From Lineus longissimus (taxonomy: Eukaryota; Nemertea; Pilidiophora; Heteronemertea; Lineidae): 64,000 bases of DNA. The stretch's first letter is position 1, and each line of letters starts with the position of its first letter. A program made the position numbers and the translations under genes. The stretch covers positions 8,370,349 to 8,434,348 of the forward strand of contig NC_088318.1 of NCBI RefSeq assembly GCF_910592395.1. The letters are read 5' to 3'. Positions 10,281-20,805 of the stretch are shown here, piece by piece. The notes beneath the pieces are model-generated. The model saw only the letters and a program-made list of their open reading frames with translations, did not search any database and was not told the DNA's origin.

Positions 10281-12547
10281 GGCAAGGTGTAAACTGTGGA
10301 CGAAAGTTTTGGACAGCGGCCCTCTAGGTTTGGTGGGCTGGCATTTCTTTGTCTTTCAATATATTTAAAAGAAAGTGCAGTATATTATGCATTATAATCT
10401 TTTTATTGGGTCAGCGAAAGAAAAAAAGAAAAAAAAATTATTTTGATGGGTGATTTTGATCAATGAGTGGACGGGCTTTTTTGAAGGTTTTCGAAGTTGC
10501 CTTTGACTTTGTGGACGGGGAAATTCGAGGTCTAGTCTCCAAATGTGGACTAATTATCAAAGAATTTGTTGAAACTGTGATATTTCTAACTAGTCCAAAT
10601 AATATTCTTTCACAAAAACTACTTTTATTTGAATGACAATGACAATATCATTCAGTTGTAGGCAAAAATAGTTGGCCCTCTCTCAGCTGCTCAGAGCCAT
10701 TTTCTTTGATCCAAGACCACTAATGAATATTTATAGGTTGGAGGGTCGAGGCCTATCTATTAGACGAGTGCATGTTTTTTACTCTCAAGTACATATTTGG
10801 AGAGGTATTGAAAAAATATTTGATGTGGCAAGTCTACAGATATAAATAAATTGTTTGCTAAAAAAAATAATTTTGAATTTCGACAACCTGGCCATAGGGG
10901 GGGTGGTTCAAATTTGGAGTGAAAATGGCCGAAATGGGTAAAAATGTCCACTTGTGTCAAACTTGTCAATTTAAAAAAAATTTCCGTGGTCAATCACCAA
11001 TTTAAATCGCACCAGTTACTCGCAAGACTAACCCGTATATCATATCCGAATTTCAGTTTCACTACTTGACGCATTCTTTGATGCGTCGCGGTCAAACATT
11101 GACAATTTAACTGCTAAAAGGCTTAAAAAATCAATTGTGGTCTTGTCGCTCAGAAACCACTTCAAAAATGCATTTTTTGAAATATAAATATAGAATGACA
11201 GTCTTTAAATTCCACCTAGCACTGTCGGTCCGTTTGTACTTTTTTCAAATACTAGGAAATTATTGCAGTTACTCCATTCAGTTTTTATTACTAGACCTTT
11301 GTTATTGGCCTGTGGTGTTACTTTACCACTGTGAATGACTACTATAGAAGACACATACATACAGTATACACTCATAGTCATAGGCAGCCTACATACAGTA
11401 TACACTCACTATAAGAGTGTATGTGTCATCATTTGTGAATGGTGGGGGTTGATGATGATTGACACAACTGCAGATAATCTCCAGCTCTTCCAACAACAGC
11501 TGGAGAAGCACTGCCTCGTATAACTCCACCAAACTTTATCCTCTACCTTTTTTATTCGCACCTTTTTATCGACAAAGCTGGAGTATCCACAGCAAATGCA
11601 CAATTTTTAAAGCCACAGTGCAACAATACTCTTTGGAGGTTATGCACTAACACGGAAGAAGTGGAAGAAGAAGAAGGCCTAGGGATGCTATACACTTGGG
11701 GGGGGGGGGGGGGGGATTTTCATAGATGAGAAAGTGAAACATAAACTATGATTCTGGATTGGCAAATGAAGTCCGAGGCCTACTATGTCTTCATGAATCG
11801 TACCGGTATCGTACCGGTACGGTATTGTATCGTGTGAATGACCCGATATGTAAGAATGACTATAAAAAATAGGCCATAATTCATTAGTTACAAATGGTGA
11901 CAATGATATAGCATCAGTGAATGTACATTGGCCCCTAATCGGAGGAAATAACATATTCTGATCTGTTTTACAGTATGACTTGTCTCAGTGAAACTGACTA
12001 GTATAGCTCCCGACTGATTTACAGTAACCTTTCAACAGGGCTTCAGTGGTGCCGCCATCTTGGATCAACAAAAGTTGGTCTGAGAGAGGGCCAACTATTT
12101 TTGCCTACAACTGAATGATATTGTCATTGTCATTCAAATAAAAGTAGTTTTTGTGAAAGAATATTTTTGCCTACAACTGAATGATATTGTCATTGTCATT
12201 CAAATAAAAGTAGTTTTTGTGAAAGAATATTATTTGGACTAGTTAGAAATATCACAGTTTCAACAAATTCTTTGATAATTAGTCCACATTTGGAGACTAG
12301 ACCTCGAATTTCCCCGTCCACAAAGTCAAAGGCAACTTCGAAAACCTTCAAAAAGCCCGTCCACTCATTGATCAAAATCACCCATCAAAATAATTTTTTT
12401 TCTTTTTTTCTTTCGCTACCCATTAAAAAGATTATAACGCATAATATACTGCAATTTCTTTTAAATATATTGAAAGACAAAGAAATGCCAGCCCACCAAA
12501 CTTAGAGGGCCGCTGTCCACACTTTCGTCCACAGTTTACACCTTCCC
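10281..12547. mobile_element. Long-TIR DNA element, 2,267 bp, 9-bp TSD
   Basis: AACAAACAT is present at 10,272-10,280 and 12,548-12,556. The element starts GGCAAGGTGTAAACTGTGG and ends with the complement of GGGAAGGTGTAAACTGTGG. Inverted arms of roughly 400-480 bp run from 10,281 to about 10,690 and from about 12,075 to 12,547. The interior (10.7-12.06 kb) has no long ORF, a G16 run at about 11,699-11,714 and a duplicated ACATACAGTATACACTC. Long TIRs with a 9-bp TSD suggest a Mutator-like non-autonomous element; the superfamily is inference. Confidence 0.85.
12096..12229. repeat. 67-bp tandem duplication inside the right TIR
   Basis: The block from TTTTTGCCTACAACTGAATG to GTGAAAGAATAT occurs twice in a row here but once in the left arm (about 10,596-10,670). 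It arose after the two arms diverged. Confidence 0.8.
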
Positions 12548-12728
12548 AACAAACATATTTAATATTTGTTTACACATCATATTAGCTATATTCCTCTGTA
12601 TAAAGAGATGTTGAGAAAGTAATTCAAAGTAGCTCACGATGTGATACTATGATCCTGAACTTCAGGGATTTATAAAGTTTGGAGTAAAGGCATCAACTAC
12701 TAGAGGTAAGTATAGCCTGAAAGAATAG

Positions 12729-13456
12729 TTACTGACTTCGGGGTTGAAAGTCAACGACAGTGTGACCCTGGTTGCTGTAAGTTACCAGGAAGCCATCATC
12801 ATATGTCAGTAAGCAGTTTTTGATTTTTGGGATATCAGTTTCGCCTGTGGCTTTGATGACGGTGCTCAAACAATTCGCAGAGAAAGTGACATTAATGTAT
12901 TTCTTGTTCTTCAACTCGAATGTTGCAGTGCCGTTGTAGGCAGTAATCATTTTCTTTGCGTGGCAGTGCAAGAAGGGCAATCTATTGTTGGAGTTTCAAT
13001 GCTGACTCCTTCCATTACTTTATTGCATTTCAAGCATTGTTTGGTTTCGGCCATCTCAATTGATAAAAGTTCACATGTTGAAGTGGTGAAGTACTGGCTG
13101 TCAGAAGGTTCAATGTAACCGTTTATGTCTCGATGTCAGTAACCCTCGTATTTCGTGTGGTCGCCAGGTGTATCTCATCCATGAAGGATTTGACGTTCAG
13201 TTGGTTGAATTCGTACGAGTGGCCCACTTTGATGAGTGGTATGTGTTGGTCCCAGACGGTGAGCCTAATCATATCTTTTTCATCAGAAATGTATTTATTG
13301 ACGAGTAGTAGCTGTGCACCACTTTGTGTCTGACTTGTTTCGTTGTTTGCTTCTTCAGCCACACAATGAGCCCTTGTGTTTATCTTGGTGTTTAATTTCA
13401 TCGTTTTCGCAGTATATATATCGGTGAAAGTTTGCGCTTGCCTGTACTTGAACCAC
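12729..13456 (-). pseudogene. RPA-like OB-fold and zinc-ribbon coding region with frame breaks
   Basis: Read on the minus strand, the first open part (13,456 down to 13,123) ends in an OB-fold pattern: MIRLTVWDQHIPLIKVGHSY, then a strand-turn-strand and HLATT. The next frame contains a zinc ribbon (TKQCLKCNKV ... DCPSCTA). A third (12,980-12,729) gives 83 residues starting near FLHCHAKK. The three belong together but need frame changes near 13,125 and 12,980. An AG acceptor (TCTCTTTCAG) sits at 13,457. Such OB-fold proteins bind single-stranded DNA; in invertebrates they are often repeat-borne. In the phase of the upstream microexon gene this exon would instead read GKRKLSPIY and stop after about 18 residues. 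Confidence 0.55.
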
Positions 13457-13892
13457 CTGAAAGAGAAGAATTTTGATCAGTGAAATTATCAATTTTCAAT
13501 TGAACAATGTATAGTGTTGGAATCAGTAGATCTGCTGCTTTCAATCAGATGTTGTTATACTTACAACGCTGAGATTCCTTCAGACTTCAAACAAATTTGC
13601 CAATGATCAGTATAATTTATTGTTTGATTGGCAGACCACGATAATATAGCTATGATGATATGATTGGGTGGTTTGGCAGGGGGCTGGGAGTGATGCTCTA
13701 AATAATAATGGTGCTACATTGTTCCAAGGATGACCAACAGCCATTTTGCAAGAAAGTCTTCTCTGATTGGTAGATCGAAGGAAATGGTTGTGCCATTTAT
13801 GGCAGGCTGCAGAATCAAGCAGAACTAGAATTCCGAAATTTGCTGGTAGCAAATTTGATAGTCCCCAGGTAGTCGTCATGTCAACAGAGTAG

Positions 13893-14405
13893 AAAGCGAG
13901 AACATTTTGCGCCGTCGTATTCCGATTTGACTGGTTAGTGGTGAAATCTGCTTTTACTTTTGCAAATTAACATATTCGTTTTAAAGTTCTAACGTTGTCT
14001 GAATTAAAGATGCTTTCCCAATGCTTGACTGGTCCAGCAAGAGGCATTGCCAGGAAAACGTGACGTCATTTTGGCCATTCTTCTTACCGCACGCCCTCCC
14101 TCTCCGTAAAACATCCTGACATGGTGTGAAGTGGGAGGGCGCACAATGGGAACCACACTGCCGCGATGTTAATAGTTTCTATTTATAGAATTCAGCGGCA
14201 GAGATTTTAAGCACGGAAAAAGTAGATTAACTCGGCTAATCTCAATGGATTTTACCCAGGAATGTTTTCAAGGCGAGAGAAACATCTGATTTAAGTACTG
14301 CGCTTATTAGATTACATGTTCATGCCGAAGATTGGCCTAAAACGTGGACGAAAAGAGTGCATTATCGAGTGTTGGAGAGGTCACGTGATTGTACGAGAAA
14401 CCTGA
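13893..14405. repeat. 513-bp near-identical direct repeat, copy 1
   Basis: It matches 28,904-29,416 in the same orientation with only about a dozen differences by eye. Homology starts abruptly at AAAGCGAGAACATTTTGCGC and ends near GAGAAACCTGA. It contains GTGACGTCA and TCACGTGA but no ORF of note and no inverted ends. It may be a mobile-element fragment or a recent duplication. Confidence 0.85.
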
Positions 14406-14419
14406 GCGAAAACAATACT

Positions 14420-14451
14420 GACTCCAGCTCCCAGAAGGAGGAGCTGGAGTC
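14420..14451. repeat. Hairpin
   Basis: GACTCCAGCTC at 14,420-14,430 pairs with GAGCTGGAGTC at 14,441-14,451 across a 10-nt loop. Confidence 0.65.
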
Positions 14452-14461
14452 ATAAAAACGC

Positions 14462-14752
14462 ATCTTAAGCATCGAAATATTCTGAATTTTGAAAAATCGT
14501 TTTGCGATAGTCCATGAATCGAATTGGGTTTCTTTATAATACCTCCATCGTCCCATTGCTCGACCAACTCCTGAGAATAATGACGTCACGTCTCGCCTCT
14601 GCGCATGTCACAGCGCATGTCAGATTGAATCGCGGCTTCGGCATGTTGGGAGAAGACGATCAGACGATCTCAGCAAAAAATGCTTCAAAAGTATCGAAAT
14701 ACTCAGGATTTTTAAAATACTTTGGCGATAGTCCATAGATGGAATTGGGTTT
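14462..14752 (+). repeat. Duplicated ~75-bp segment
   Basis: ATCGAAATA-TC-G-ATTTT ... TTTTGCGATAGTCCAT followed by GAATTGGGTTT occurs at 14,472-14,532 and again at 14,693-14,752 with small differences. No coding signal supports the short frames over it. Confidence 0.55.
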
Positions 14753-15395
14753 GGTGGTGTAAGGGTGATTGATTTCTGGTTTATTTAGCCGTTTTGCTGG
14801 ACTACCGCAATAAATGTGTTGGTGGAAGAAAATAACAGTTTCGAGAATTCCAGTGATATCAATATAGTCCCCAGACGGGATCTGGGGCCTATAATGAGGT
14901 GCATTGGTTGGTTACGTGCAGGTTAGAAGAGTTTTCCTTAGAAATGTTTTTCTGGCATATATGTAGATTGGTTGACAAACTAGGCTAAGTGAGCATCTAC
15001 AGGAGTATCACACTTTTGGTGAGGGACAGTAAACTTTGCCTAAGTTGTAGATATCTTGGATTGATATTTGGGTGGTGGGTCTGTGGTTTGTCAAAGAAAG
15101 AGACCCCTAGACTTGATTTCTGTTGACATTGACAGTTTGAGGACATGCAGTATAGTGCTGTTGGACAGGAGGTTAGACCAAGCAGCTAGTTGAATTAAAG
15201 ATGAATGGTTTCAAGGGGATATTAGTTATGAAAGGGCTACAGATTACAGCATGGCACATCAAGTATGGTTGTTTGTGTGCAAATTTGGGTGGCAAGTCCT
15301 ATTTTGGACAAAATGTGGATTTTCCTTTTTGAAAAGAAGTGACATCTGATTTAGGCAAAGTTTACAATTCTGTAGATTCATTGTTGAATATTTAC
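14753..15395. other. Probable intron or intergenic DNA
   Basis: No exon with correct phase and borders was found between the 15.40-kb microexon and the OB-fold region. The sequence is unique-looking and AT-rich. Confidence 0.35.
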
Positions 15396-15440
15396 CTGGC
15401 TGCCACAATTTTACTGGCGTATGTGATGTTGATGGTGTGG
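15396..15440 (-). CDS. Microexon gene, exon reading TPSTSHTPVKLWQP
   Basis: The acceptor is TGCTTTTCAG and the donor GTAAATAT. The exon is 45 nt, phase 1-1, and one alternative frame is closed. The next exon in this direction might be the one ending at 13,456, whose phase-1 reading begins GSSTGKRKLSP before a stop. Confidence 0.6.
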
Positions 15441-15493
15441 CTGAAAAGCAAAAAAATGTTTTCTTGTATAAATGTGAATCATCAGGTATTTAA

Positions 15494-15791
15494 CCCTTTA
15501 GATCCTAGAGATTTTTGATGGAAATGCCCGTATTTCCCTGGAGGATTTTCGTCTGATGACCTCGCCTCCAACCGCTTCTGAAAATTTCTCCATAATTTTG
15601 TACAGCAACATATGAAAATCTACCGTGCATTCAATGCCACTGGTCTTCTAGAACATGGGTCTGGGATATCAGTTCCACGATCTATTCACAGATGGAGTTG
15701 GGAATGCTCTGAACTACTTGACCTGACCGGGCGCTAGCGGCCATTCAGGGAAATGTTGACGAAACATTGCGGCCGTGCAGGATCTAAAGGG
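15494..15791. mobile_element. TTAA-flanked MITE, 298 bp (piggyBac-like)
   Basis: TTAA stands at 15,490-15,493 and 15,792-15,795. Termini are CCCTTTAGATCCT and AGGATCTAAAGGG. CCC-ends with TTAA duplication are typical of piggyBac. No ORF. Confidence 0.85.
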
Positions 15792-16115
15792 TTAAGGGAT
15801 GTTTCTTTGAGTTTCCTTGCAGTTTCTTGGTTGAATTTGAATTGATTATTGGATGATTGGTATTCTGAGATTTCCATTTCAAGCAGCCTAATTTTATTTC
15901 ACAAAGATGACATTTACTTGAAAATTACTTGGCTGAATGAAGATATCTTGGTCTCATTTTCCTTATAGAAAGATCCTCAATGCACAGATATCAGTGGTTT
16001 TGGACTGATGATAAAGGAAATATATGGTTGCGTTTTTCTGGGACACCCTGTATAGGGTAAGATGTCTTCATGCTACTGTTTCTGTCATAGTGTATAGTAG
16101 AGGTAGTGTACTTAC

Positions 16116-16163
16116 CTGGATTTTTTTTATTGGCCTTGTCAGGGCTGAATCTTATCTGCAATC
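16116..16163 (-). CDS. Microexon gene, exon reading LQIRFSPDKANKKNP
   Basis: With acceptor TTATGCAG and donor GTAAGTAC the exon is 48 nt, phase 1-1. Both other frames contain stops. A second AG seven bases in would change the phase, so the outer one is preferred. Confidence 0.6.
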
Positions 16164-16277
16164 CTGCATAACAGGAGAGTATTTGTTAGGGAAAGGTTTT
16201 ATACAAAATAACACCTTTTCAGGGATGTTTAGGCAAAGAGTATTGAAGTCCCAAGAATGAATGGGGAAGAAATTAAT

Positions 16278-16790
16278 CATTTTCAACCAAGGAAATGTCT
16301 CAAAATTACATTATGAAAATGTCAATAAATGGTCATTATGTAATTTTGAGACTTGCTTTGGTTGAAAATGAGAAATGTCTTGACCATTTATTCATGGGAC
16401 TTGGATACTACAAACAGATATCGGAAGATTGGAAAATATGAAAATCTTGATATTTTGTGATATTTCGCGATATTTTTCATGAATGGAAATGAGATTTCTT
16501 TTCAAAATTTGCAGGAAGTTTTAGAATTGTCTAAGGAACAAGAAAGGATAGTTTTGCTTTTGGAGAATCTCTTGGGGAAAATTGGAAAAAAGATGCCTTT
16601 GAAAATTGTGTCATTATTTCGGTACATGTACAACATTAAATCGACTATGGTATCATTTCATAGGGAAGAAGCTTCCCCTTTAGTGGTTAAAAGGGCATTT
16701 CCAAAGTAGTAGCCATTTTTGAGGCTACGAGTCAAAAGTAGTGTCTTTGTACTTATGGACAAGACTGTACATTGCTTTTGTGTGCAAATG
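16278..16790. mobile_element. Decayed Tc1/mariner-like MITE with an internal hairpin
   Basis: The right part keeps GATGCCTTTGAAAATTGTGT, CCATTTTTGAGG and GTCAAAAG, in the same order as the right arm of the element at 8.39-9.26 kb. At 16,278-16,370, TCAACCAA ... GTCTCAAAATTACAT is answered by ATGTAATTTTGAGAC ... TTGGTTGA. Termini are not resolved. Confidence 0.5.
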
Positions 16791-17015
16791 ATGTTCTACT
16801 TTTGAGCTGTTTCGTCTCCAGGTTTGACAATCACAACTGGAGGTCCTGGTGTGGTGCATTGCATTGACGTGACGTCATGGCTCCACAAATATATGTTTAT
16901 ATAAATTTATTTGTATAAATTTATGATAAAAGAACATACATGTATTATTCCAAGTTCAAGTCAATAGAGTTAGTCTATGTTTTTAAGACAGTTGATGGAC
17001 TGCGAATGAGCTTAA

Positions 17016-17712
17016 CTCTTTCAGCCCTATGACCGTGTATACACGGATATCTAAACAATTCCCAAATCCTGCACTCGCATATACATGGTGACGCCAAAAC
17101 CAGTTTCTAGTTCATCATTGACGATCTCAAATGCGATTGGGGCGCCATCTTCAGGTTTCCAATCAAACCAATAGTCTTCTAGGCTTCAAGTAAAAAATCA
17201 CAGATGATTTTTGGTTTGGTTTGCGTCCACAGGGGGCGCGAGTGTTGAATCAGATTTGCAAGGATTACGTGACAGTCCTAGCCATTTTTTTCCAGCAATT
17301 TTTCCTTTAGTTCTTTCTATTTTTGTATATATCATTCTGAATCGTTTTGGACATTTTTCTTTGTATTCTATACTAGTTCTTTATCACTTGTATCAGTTTA
17401 TAAGGAATAATTCAAGAAATTGTCAAGGAAATAATTTTCATTGCGATGGAACTTGCTTTTGCCAATTATTCGGAAAAAAAAAATTTAAGACAAAAAATGG
17501 CAAAATTGAAGACTCAGAAAAATAAACAATACATGGATAATTATAATCTACATATTCCTGTAAGGTAGAGATCAAGACCTTTCTGATGGTGCCTAGCAAT
17601 TAGTGATAGGGGTAGTATTTTTTTTAAAATAAATTTCCGAAATCCTGATTTTTCCCGAAAATCGGGTAGGATCTGGAAGTTGTTGCGTCAAAATCGGCTA
17701 GGGCTGAAAGAG
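17016..17712. mobile_element. TTAA-flanked MITE, 697 bp
   Basis: TTAA is at 17,012-17,015 and 17,713-17,716. The ends are CTCTTTCAGCCCTA and TAGGGCTGAAAGAG, perfect over 14 bp. The short frames inside (17,211-17,525) have no motif. It is an intronic insertion in the microexon gene. Confidence 0.85.
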
Positions 17713-17762
17713 TTAAGAAGTGTGTCCGCATAGCCTTATGAGCATGAGGAGGGGAAGTTTAC

Positions 17763-17813
17763 CTGTGTTTGGTGATTTTGGACTTGATAACTTTTCTGGA
17801 GTTGATGGAAGAA
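17763..17813 (-). CDS. Microexon gene, exon reading LPSTPEKLSSPKSPNT
   Basis: The acceptor is TTACCTTTCAG and the donor GTAAACTT. The exon is 51 nt, phase 1-1. The SPxK/TPxK words resemble proline-directed kinase sites, which is only a pattern observation. It sits 46 bp from the end of a TTAA MITE. Confidence 0.65.
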
Positions 17814-18259
17814 CTGAAAGGTAAGAGTATGTTATGATTCAATATGAATTTATACTTGATTTGCAGAACACAGCAGCCTTCTCATGTACCAAAAAAATGT
17901 GTGATTGTTTGATGTTTGTCTTAGAAATGATTTTGATTCATTTTATCAAAAGAAAAAGAGAAATAGTGAAATATTGGCATCTTTTTGCAATTTTCGTAGA
18001 AATATTCCTGTTCAGATCAGGAGCAATCGCTGTCAACTGGGTCAACTTAAGTGCATTTTTTGGTACATAAAAGGCTCCCAAGTTGTGCAAGTGAAGGCAT
18101 CAGATAGAGGAATATGTTCTTCACCCATATTTCGTGCAATCAAAGATTTTCAAAAGGGAGGCAGAAGAAGTGCCGAAATTATCATTGGATTCAAGTACAA
18201 GAATATTTTCTTCAGCTACAGAGAAATTCTGTAGCATTGACATTGATGTAAATTCTTAC

Positions 18260-18325
18260 TTGTGCGTGCTCTGGGGGGTGTTTTCTGGCCAGGCTCTTGT
18301 TTGGGGAAAGTATGGGTTGATGAAC
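18260..18325 (-). CDS. Microexon gene, duplicated exon type A
   Basis: The acceptor is ATTTTTCAG and the donor GTAAGAAT. The exon is 66 nt, phase 1-1, reading SSTHTFPKQEPGQKTPPRA and RT. It aligns with exons B-D along STHT, EP-QK and A-T, with more divergence than between B and C. Confidence 0.65.
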
Positions 18326-18633
18326 CTGAAAAATGAATAGTTTGAAATGGTGTCATTTGTTCCAATCCATGGGAGATGTTACGATGAATCCCTGGTCTCT
18401 TCCACTTCACAGCTTTGTAACTGTCTTCAATGTATGGCCTAAGATAGCACCCATCAGCATCTGTGTATCAAAGTGTCTCCTTGATCATTTGACTGTTGCA
18501 CTTGGATGTAGAAGTACATGTATGATAGAAGTAGGCATCATGTGCTTATGGCCTTGACTCTGACTGATTAGAATGAAGTGAGGGGCGGGAAGACAAATAT
18601 TTCAATTTGTTGATATCTATGTTGATTGCATAC

Positions 18634-18696
18634 CTGTGTGAGCTTTGGTTGGTGCTTTCTGGCTTGGCTCATGTTTGGTGCGAGTATGGGTTGAAG
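18634..18696 (-). CDS. Microexon gene, duplicated exon type B
   Basis: The acceptor is TTTTTCAG and the donor GTATGCAAT. The exon is 63 nt, phase 1-1, and reads STHTRTKHEPSQKAP then TKAHT. It is the best-preserved member of the exon duplication series. Confidence 0.65.
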
Positions 18697-18998
18697 CTGA
18701 AAAATAAAGTTTGAAATGGTGTTAAATGTTTCATTCCATGGGAGATGTCAGTATGAATTTCTGGCTTCGTTCATCTCACAACAGCTCTTTAACTGCCTTC
18801 AATGTATGGCCTGAGATAGCCCGCATCAGCATTTGTGTGGCAAATCATCTTCTTGTATATAGATGTGGAAGACAAGTCTGATGAAACTAGGCACATCATG
18901 TGTTTTTGGTCTTGACTCAGCTACACGTCCTTAATTAGAATGAAGTGTGGGGGGGGGAGAAATTTGTCAATTTGTTGATACTTATGTTGAATGCATAC

Positions 18999-19060
18999 CT
19001 GTGTGAGCTTTGGTTGTGTTTTCTGGCTTGGCTCATGTTTGGCGTGAGTATGGGTTGAAG
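18999..19060 (-). CDS. Microexon gene, duplicated exon type C (one base short)
   Basis: Acceptor TTTTTCAG and donor GTATGCAT are intact. The exon is nearly identical to the next one but is 62 nt, missing one base in its second half (CAGAAAACACAACC against CAGAAAGCACCAACC). Including it would shift the frame. It may therefore be skipped, pseudogenised, or contain a sequencing error. Confidence 0.5.
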
Positions 19061-19189
19061 CTGAAAAATGAATAGTTTGAAATGGTGTTATATGTTTCAT
19101 TCCATGGAGATGTCACGATGAATTTGTGGCTTTCTTTCATCTCACAACATTGTTAAAAACCATTCAGTGGTAGAAGTGGACTCATTAAT

Positions 19190-19560
19190 CATATGTGTGT
19201 TCACACAGGAGAAAGGTGATTCAAATGTGATCAGTGTGGCAAAGGATTAGGCATTCATTGCAAAGAGGAAGCTGGTTATATACCACCGAGAAAAATCATA
19301 TAAATGTGACCAGTGCAGTGATTCATTCATTCATTCATTCAGAGAAGTGTAACCTGGTTACACACCAGCCTATTCACGCAGTAGAAAAAGCATATTCGTG
19401 CGACTAGTATGGCAAGCTGCTTACTGAGTATACAACCGTGTATTCACACAGGAGAAAGACCATGTTGATGTGACCAGTATGGCAAGGCATTCATTGAAAA
19501 GAAGAAGCTGGTGGTACACCAGCATATTCACACATGGGGAGTGTGACAAGGCATTGAATG
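19190..19560 (+). pseudogene. C2H2 zinc-finger array pseudogene
   Basis: Successive broken fingers are readable in shifting frames: KCDQCGKG, YKCDQCSDSF and CDQYGKAFIEKKKLVVHQ with IHT linkers and HTGE-like joints. About four fingers are present, with stops between them and lost cysteines (CDQY). The intact family binds DNA; this copy is dead. It sits in an intron of the microexon gene on the opposite strand. Confidence 0.75.
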
Positions 19561-19753
19561 TGCCCGAGATAGCCGCCATCAGCGTCTTTGTTCTTGATCG
19601 TCTTACTCTTGCATTTGGATGTGGAAGTATTGGTACATGTATGACAAAACTAGGCACATCACATGCTTTTTGTACTGGCTCAGCTAAACTTCCTTCGCCT
19701 GGTAATGACCGATGCCTTGCATCAGGTGGTTTGTCTTCAGGTTTGGCAATCAC
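19421..19753 (-). other. Open 110-aa frame, possible lost or alternative exon
   Basis: The minus-strand frame extends upstream of its Met to an AG (ACATGCAG at about 19,778) and reads LPEPQVVIAKPEDKPPD then a basic region with VPSFVIHVPILPHPNA. Degenerate copies of the latter part occur in the tandem units at 18,420-18,560 and 18,790-18,930. A counterpart of PEPQVVIAKP (PGPPVVIVKPGD) is readable near 16,800-16,860. It overlaps the zinc-finger pseudogene on the other strand, so at least part is repeat shadow. No good donor was found. Confidence 0.3.
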
Positions 19754-19861
19754 AACTTGAGGTTCTGGTAGTACTGCATGTTGTGGGACCTCTTATAGGT
19801 AGGGTGGTGCTGGCAATGCCAAGATTGTAGCACGACAGTATGTGATAAAGTGACTGGTCCA

Positions 19862-20107
19862 TGGCAGAAGTGTCTTTACAGCATAGCATATCACATCAAG
19901 GACAGGTTGAAATTATTGTTTTCACCAAGATAAGATATTGTCAAGTACATGAAGACAAAACATCATACCCAGACTTGTATGTGACGAAGGCAGAAGTGTC
20001 TTTACAGCATACCATATCACATGCAGGACAGGTTGCGATGATTGTCTTCACCAAGATATGATAATGTCAACTACATTAAGATAATGGGAAGACAAAACAT
20101 CTCACCC
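19862..20107 (+). repeat. Two-copy ~125-bp tandem repeat
   Basis: GCAGAAGTGTCTTTACAGCA, ATATCACAT-CA-GGACAGGTT and TTCACCAAGATA recur in order, followed by GAAGACAAAACAT, in both units. Confidence 0.75.
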
Positions 20108-20259
20108 ACATATTAGCACCACAGTACCTGATAAAATGACTGGTCTTTCTCATTTATGTAATGGTGTTGGCATTGGTGATACTGGAACAGGTACAATTAC
20201 AATGAAGTGGAGGGGGGGGGAAATATATCAATTAGTTGGTATCTATGTTAAATGCATAC

Positions 20260-20334
20260 CTGTGCTTGCTTTAGTGCGTGCTTTCTGGGTTGGGTCTTCT
20301 TTGGCACGAGCGTTGGTTGAAGGTGAAGATGAAG
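20260..20334 (-). CDS. Microexon gene, duplicated exon type D
   Basis: The acceptor is TATTTTCCAG and the donor GTATGCAT. The 75-nt exon reads SSSPSTNARAKEDPTQKA then RTKAST. It matches the exons at 19.00 and 18.63 kb in length, borders and the (E)P-QKA-TKA pattern. Flanks are also shared (GAAATAGC-like upstream, AAATGCATACC at the donor), which shows that a unit with intron sequence was duplicated. Confidence 0.65.
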
Positions 20335-20715
20335 CTGGAAAATAAATAGCTTAGAATGTGTCATGTGTTTTATTCGATGGGAGATGTCAGAGTGGGTTCA
20401 GAATAAGAGAACCACATGAATAGTTTGTGGTGGTGAAATTAGCATTCATTGTTGAATTCATTGTTTGTTTAGCGCCAGGAGAAGAGTGGCTGTGGATAAA
20501 ATCTGGCTTTCTTCCATCCAGATTCTTCATAACAGTTTTCAATGTATGGCCCACTTAAATTTTTCTGACTCATGGGTACAGGCATGTACCTGTATAAGTC
20601 ATAGTGCATGTGTATATTTAAATTTGGGAGGCAGGTGACTGGTGACAGGACGGGAAATACAGGAAAATTGAGAATATATCAAAGGAAGACCTTGATTTGT
20701 AACAGAAATAATCAC

Positions 20716-20805
20716 CTGAGGATGTTTTTTTAGGAATTCTGTACTTCTTTGATGATACTTGTTCCTTGTTCGAGGGGGTGGAAGTGGTGGCAGATTGAGC
20801 AGCAG
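20716..20805 (-). CDS. Microexon gene, 90-nt exon
   Basis: The acceptor is CTCTTTCCAG and the donor GTGATTAT. It is phase 1-1. The peptide runs AAQSATTSTPSNKEQ and then VSSKKYRIPKKTSS. One alternative frame has a stop; the remaining frame is open, so only phase continuity chooses between them. Confidence 0.6.

Larger units (their letters stand above)
18230..19150 (-). repeat. Tandem ~370-bp exon-plus-intron units
   Basis: Three consecutive units start near 18,240, 18,620 and 18,985. Each contains one duplicated microexon, then CATTCCATGGGAGATGT, a CTTCAATGTATGGCC block and a TCTTGACTC block on the plus strand. A fourth, partly reduced, unit surrounds the exon at 20,260. The third and fourth units are separated by zinc-finger pseudogene sequence. 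Confidence 0.75.

Noticed and set aside
12196-12505. Opposed 61- and 77-aa frames that look duplicated at 10.4-10.6 kb
   Set aside because: They are the mirror-image arms of the long-TIR element, not conserved genes.
14930-14990. Extra microexon near 14.95 kb
   Set aside because: The only plausible acceptor gives a stop in the required phase.
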